Below, piece after piece: positions 4,378 through 5,457 of a stretch of DNA of 5,457 bases (its first letter is position 1; the number at the start of each line of letters is the position of its first letter). This stretch comes from Candidatus Wildermuthbacteria bacterium GWA2_46_15 (GTDB lineage: Bacteria > Patescibacteriota > Minisyncoccia > Minisyncoccales > GWA2-46-15), in NCBI GenBank assembly GCA_001823105.1, contig MHTO01000018.1, positions 1-5,457 on the forward strand, given 5' to 3'. A program made the translations under genes and the position numbers. Below the pieces are notes generated by a model. It did not search any database and had not been told where the DNA came from. It was given only the letters and a program-made list of their open reading frames with translations.

Positions 4378-5313
4378 ATGAAAAAAATAATTATTATTGG
4401 TTCGGGGCCGGCGGGGTTGACCGCGGCTTTGTACGCGGCGCGCGCGCGTTTTGAACCGCTCGTGCTAGCGGGAGCAGAACCCGGCGGGCAATTGACTTGG
4501 ACGGCTTTGGTGGAAAATTTTCCGGGTTTTCCCGAGGGCGTGGACGGGCCTGACTTGACGCGCAAGATGAGAGCGCAAGCGGAAAAATTTGGCGCGACTG
4601 TGATGAATGAGAGCGTCAAAAGCGTGGATTTTAGCCAAAGGCCATTCAAGATTATTTTGGAAAATGGCCAAACTGAAGAAGCGGAAGCGGTGATTATCGC
4701 GACAGGCGCGGCCGCGAATTGGCTCGGTTTGCCCAATGAGCAGAGATTAATTGGCCATGGCGTGTCTTCATGCGCGACTTGCGACGGCTTTTTTTTCAAA
4801 GAAAAAAAAGTAGCGGTGGTCGGCGGGGGCGACGCGGCTATGGAAGAAGCGCGTTATTTGGCCAAGATTTGTTCAGAAGTTCATCTCATAGAGCGCGGCG
4901 CTGAAAATAAAATGAGGGCGAGCAAAATTATGATTGATTATGTCAAGGCCTTCAAAAATGTGGTTTGGCATTTTAAGACGGAAGTCGCGGATGTTTTGGG
5001 CGGGAATAAAGTTGAAGGTTTGAAATTAAAAAATAATCAGACCGGGCAAGAAGAGGAAATTATTTTGGACGGTTTGTTCGTGGCGATCGGCCATAGTCCA
5101 GCCACGGGATTTTTGACAGGGCAACTAGAAATAAATGAGCGTGGTTATATTAAAACCGAAGCTGGTAGTACCAAAACAAAAGTGGCGGGCGTGTTCGCTT
5201 GTGGGGATTGTGTGGATTGGCTGTATCGTCAAGCAGTGACGGCGGCCGGCGATGGTTGCCGTGCGGCTTTGGACGCGGAAAGATACCTTCAATCACTTCT
5301 CAACATCATATAA
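4378..5313 (+). CDS. trxB: Thioredoxin reductase-like flavoprotein with altered NADPH motif
   Basis: This 311-residue protein has the normal length and order of low-Mr thioredoxin reductases. It contains an FAD Rossmann motif GSGPAG (8-13), GGQLTWTALVENFPGFPEGVDG (36-57), the ATG motif of the FAD domain (IIATG, 106-110), the redox-active CATC (C132, C135), a second dinucleotide motif GGGDAAMEEA (149-158) and the C-terminal FAD segment GVFACGDCVDWLYRQAVTAAGDG (271-293). Its expected role is to pass electrons from a pyridine nucleotide through FAD to thioredoxin, in the cytoplasm. The NADPH 2'-phosphate motif, HRRxxxR in E. coli TrxB, reads ERGAENKMR here (172-180): one Arg is lost, an acidic residue is gained and there are two extra residues. 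The usual electron donor is therefore uncertain. No Shine-Dalgarno sequence precedes ATG 4378. The next gene starts 18 nt after the stop. Confidence 0.93.
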   Translation: MKKIIIIGSGPAGLTAALYAARARFEPLVLAGAEPGGQLTWTALVENFPGFPEGVDGPDLTRKMRAQAEKFGATVMNESVKSVDFSQRPFKIILENGQTEEAEAVIIATGAAANWLGLPNEQRLIGHGVSSCATCDGFFFKEKKVAVVGGGDAAMEEARYLAKICSEVHLIERGAENKMRASKIMIDYVKAFKNVVWHFKTEVADVLGGNKVEGLKLKNNQTGQEEEIILDGLFVAIGHSPATGFLTGQLEINERGYIKTEAGSTKTKVAGVFACGDCVDWLYRQAVTAAGDGCRAALDAERYLQSLLNII

Positions 5314-5325
5314 ATAACATATAAT
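5297..5325 (+). promoter_or_regulatory. Candidate promoter giving a leaderless mRNA for the right-edge gene
   Basis: TTCTCA (5297-5302, 4/6 to TTGACA) and a perfect TATAAT (5320-5325) are separated by 17 bp. The ATG at 5332 is only 6 nt beyond the -10, so transcription would start at or within a base or two of the initiation codon. The -35 lies inside the end of trxB. There is no Shine-Dalgarno sequence, which fits leaderless translation. Confidence 0.45.
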
Positions 5326-5331
5326 ATCCCA

Positions 5332-5457
5332 ATGTCGTTTGATTATAATGTTTTAGAACAAAAAGTTTTGGCTCAGTGGCGCGAAGGCGGCAAACTTAAA
5401 AAACTTTTAGCAACTGACGCGCTCAAATTAAAAAATTCCGAATCAAAAAAATTTATT
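5332..5457 (+). CDS. N-terminal fragment, possibly a class I aminoacyl-tRNA synthetase (3' end outside window)
   Basis: An ATG-initiated frame is open for 42 codons to the window edge: MSFDYNVLEQKVLAQWREGG, followed by KLKKLLATDALKLKNSESKKFI. The pattern of an early (I/L)ExKxLxxW segment, a charged linker and then a KKFI strand just where the edge cuts is what the Leu/Ile/Val synthetases show before their first catalytic strand and HIGH motif. The HIGH motif itself would lie beyond the window, so the assignment rests on a weak N-terminal resemblance, and LeuRS, IleRS or ValRS cannot be told apart. That the frame is coding is supported by its position directly after trxB, its own promoter-like sequence and the uninterrupted reading. 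Confidence 0.4.
   Translation, partial: MSFDYNVLEQKVLAQWREGGKLKKLLATDALKLKNSESKKFI

Noticed and set aside
4335..4799. Minus-strand 154-aa ORF opposite the start of trxB
   Set aside because: It is antisense to conserved FAD-binding and CATC motifs of trxB and has no recognisable motif of its own.

Overview
The window reads as a chromosomal fragment from a small-genome, ultra-reduced bacterium, most likely of the Patescibacteria/CPR radiation (Parcubacteria-like). This is an inference from several features: no start codon has a Shine-Dalgarno sequence, heptanucleotide repeats occur both inside a gene and between genes, there is a Ser/Thr/Pro-rich surface-type protein, and there is a short PaaX/Cas2-like protein of a kind common in that group. 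All complete reading frames end at TAA or TAG and none needs a reassigned TGA. No marker gene in the window fixes the taxon. All recognised genes are on the + strand.

Layout. (1) Positions 2-1531 hold the 3' part of a large surface or tail-fibre-like protein whose start lies outside the window. It has a repetitive beta region, a phage-fibre-like domain and a long low-complexity Ser/Thr/Pro/Ala tail; several parts are encoded by tandem 7-bp repeats. (2) Positions 1601-2196 hold the most unusual object here: a 172-codon gene for a winged-helix plus Cas2-like (PaaX-type) protein, bracketed almost to the base by two identical, perfect 36-bp palindromes. One ends 2 nt before the start codon and the other begins 3 nt after the stop codon. 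No CRISPR array or other cas gene is visible. (3) Positions 2197-2516 are non-coding and AT-rich, with GC-rich hairpins and a good promoter-like sequence. (4) Positions 2517-4316 encode the translational GTPase TypA/BipA. (5) Positions 4378-5313 encode a thioredoxin reductase with an altered NADPH-binding motif. (6) From 5332 to the right edge is the first 42 codons of a further gene, possibly a class I aminoacyl-tRNA synthetase, with a promoter-like sequence so close that the mRNA may be leaderless.

How it fits together. typA, trxB and the partial right-hand gene form a co-oriented housekeeping block (ribosome function, thiol redox balance, perhaps tRNA charging). Gaps are 61 and 18 nt, but each gene has its own candidate -10 sequence, so they need not form one operon. 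The Cas2-like unit looks like an independent insert or self-regulated cassette between an accessory surface-protein gene and this block. The tight association of a DNA-binding protein gene with two perfect palindromes suggests that the protein recognises them, either as an autorepressor or as part of a small mobile or repeat-propagating element. The sequence alone cannot choose between these.
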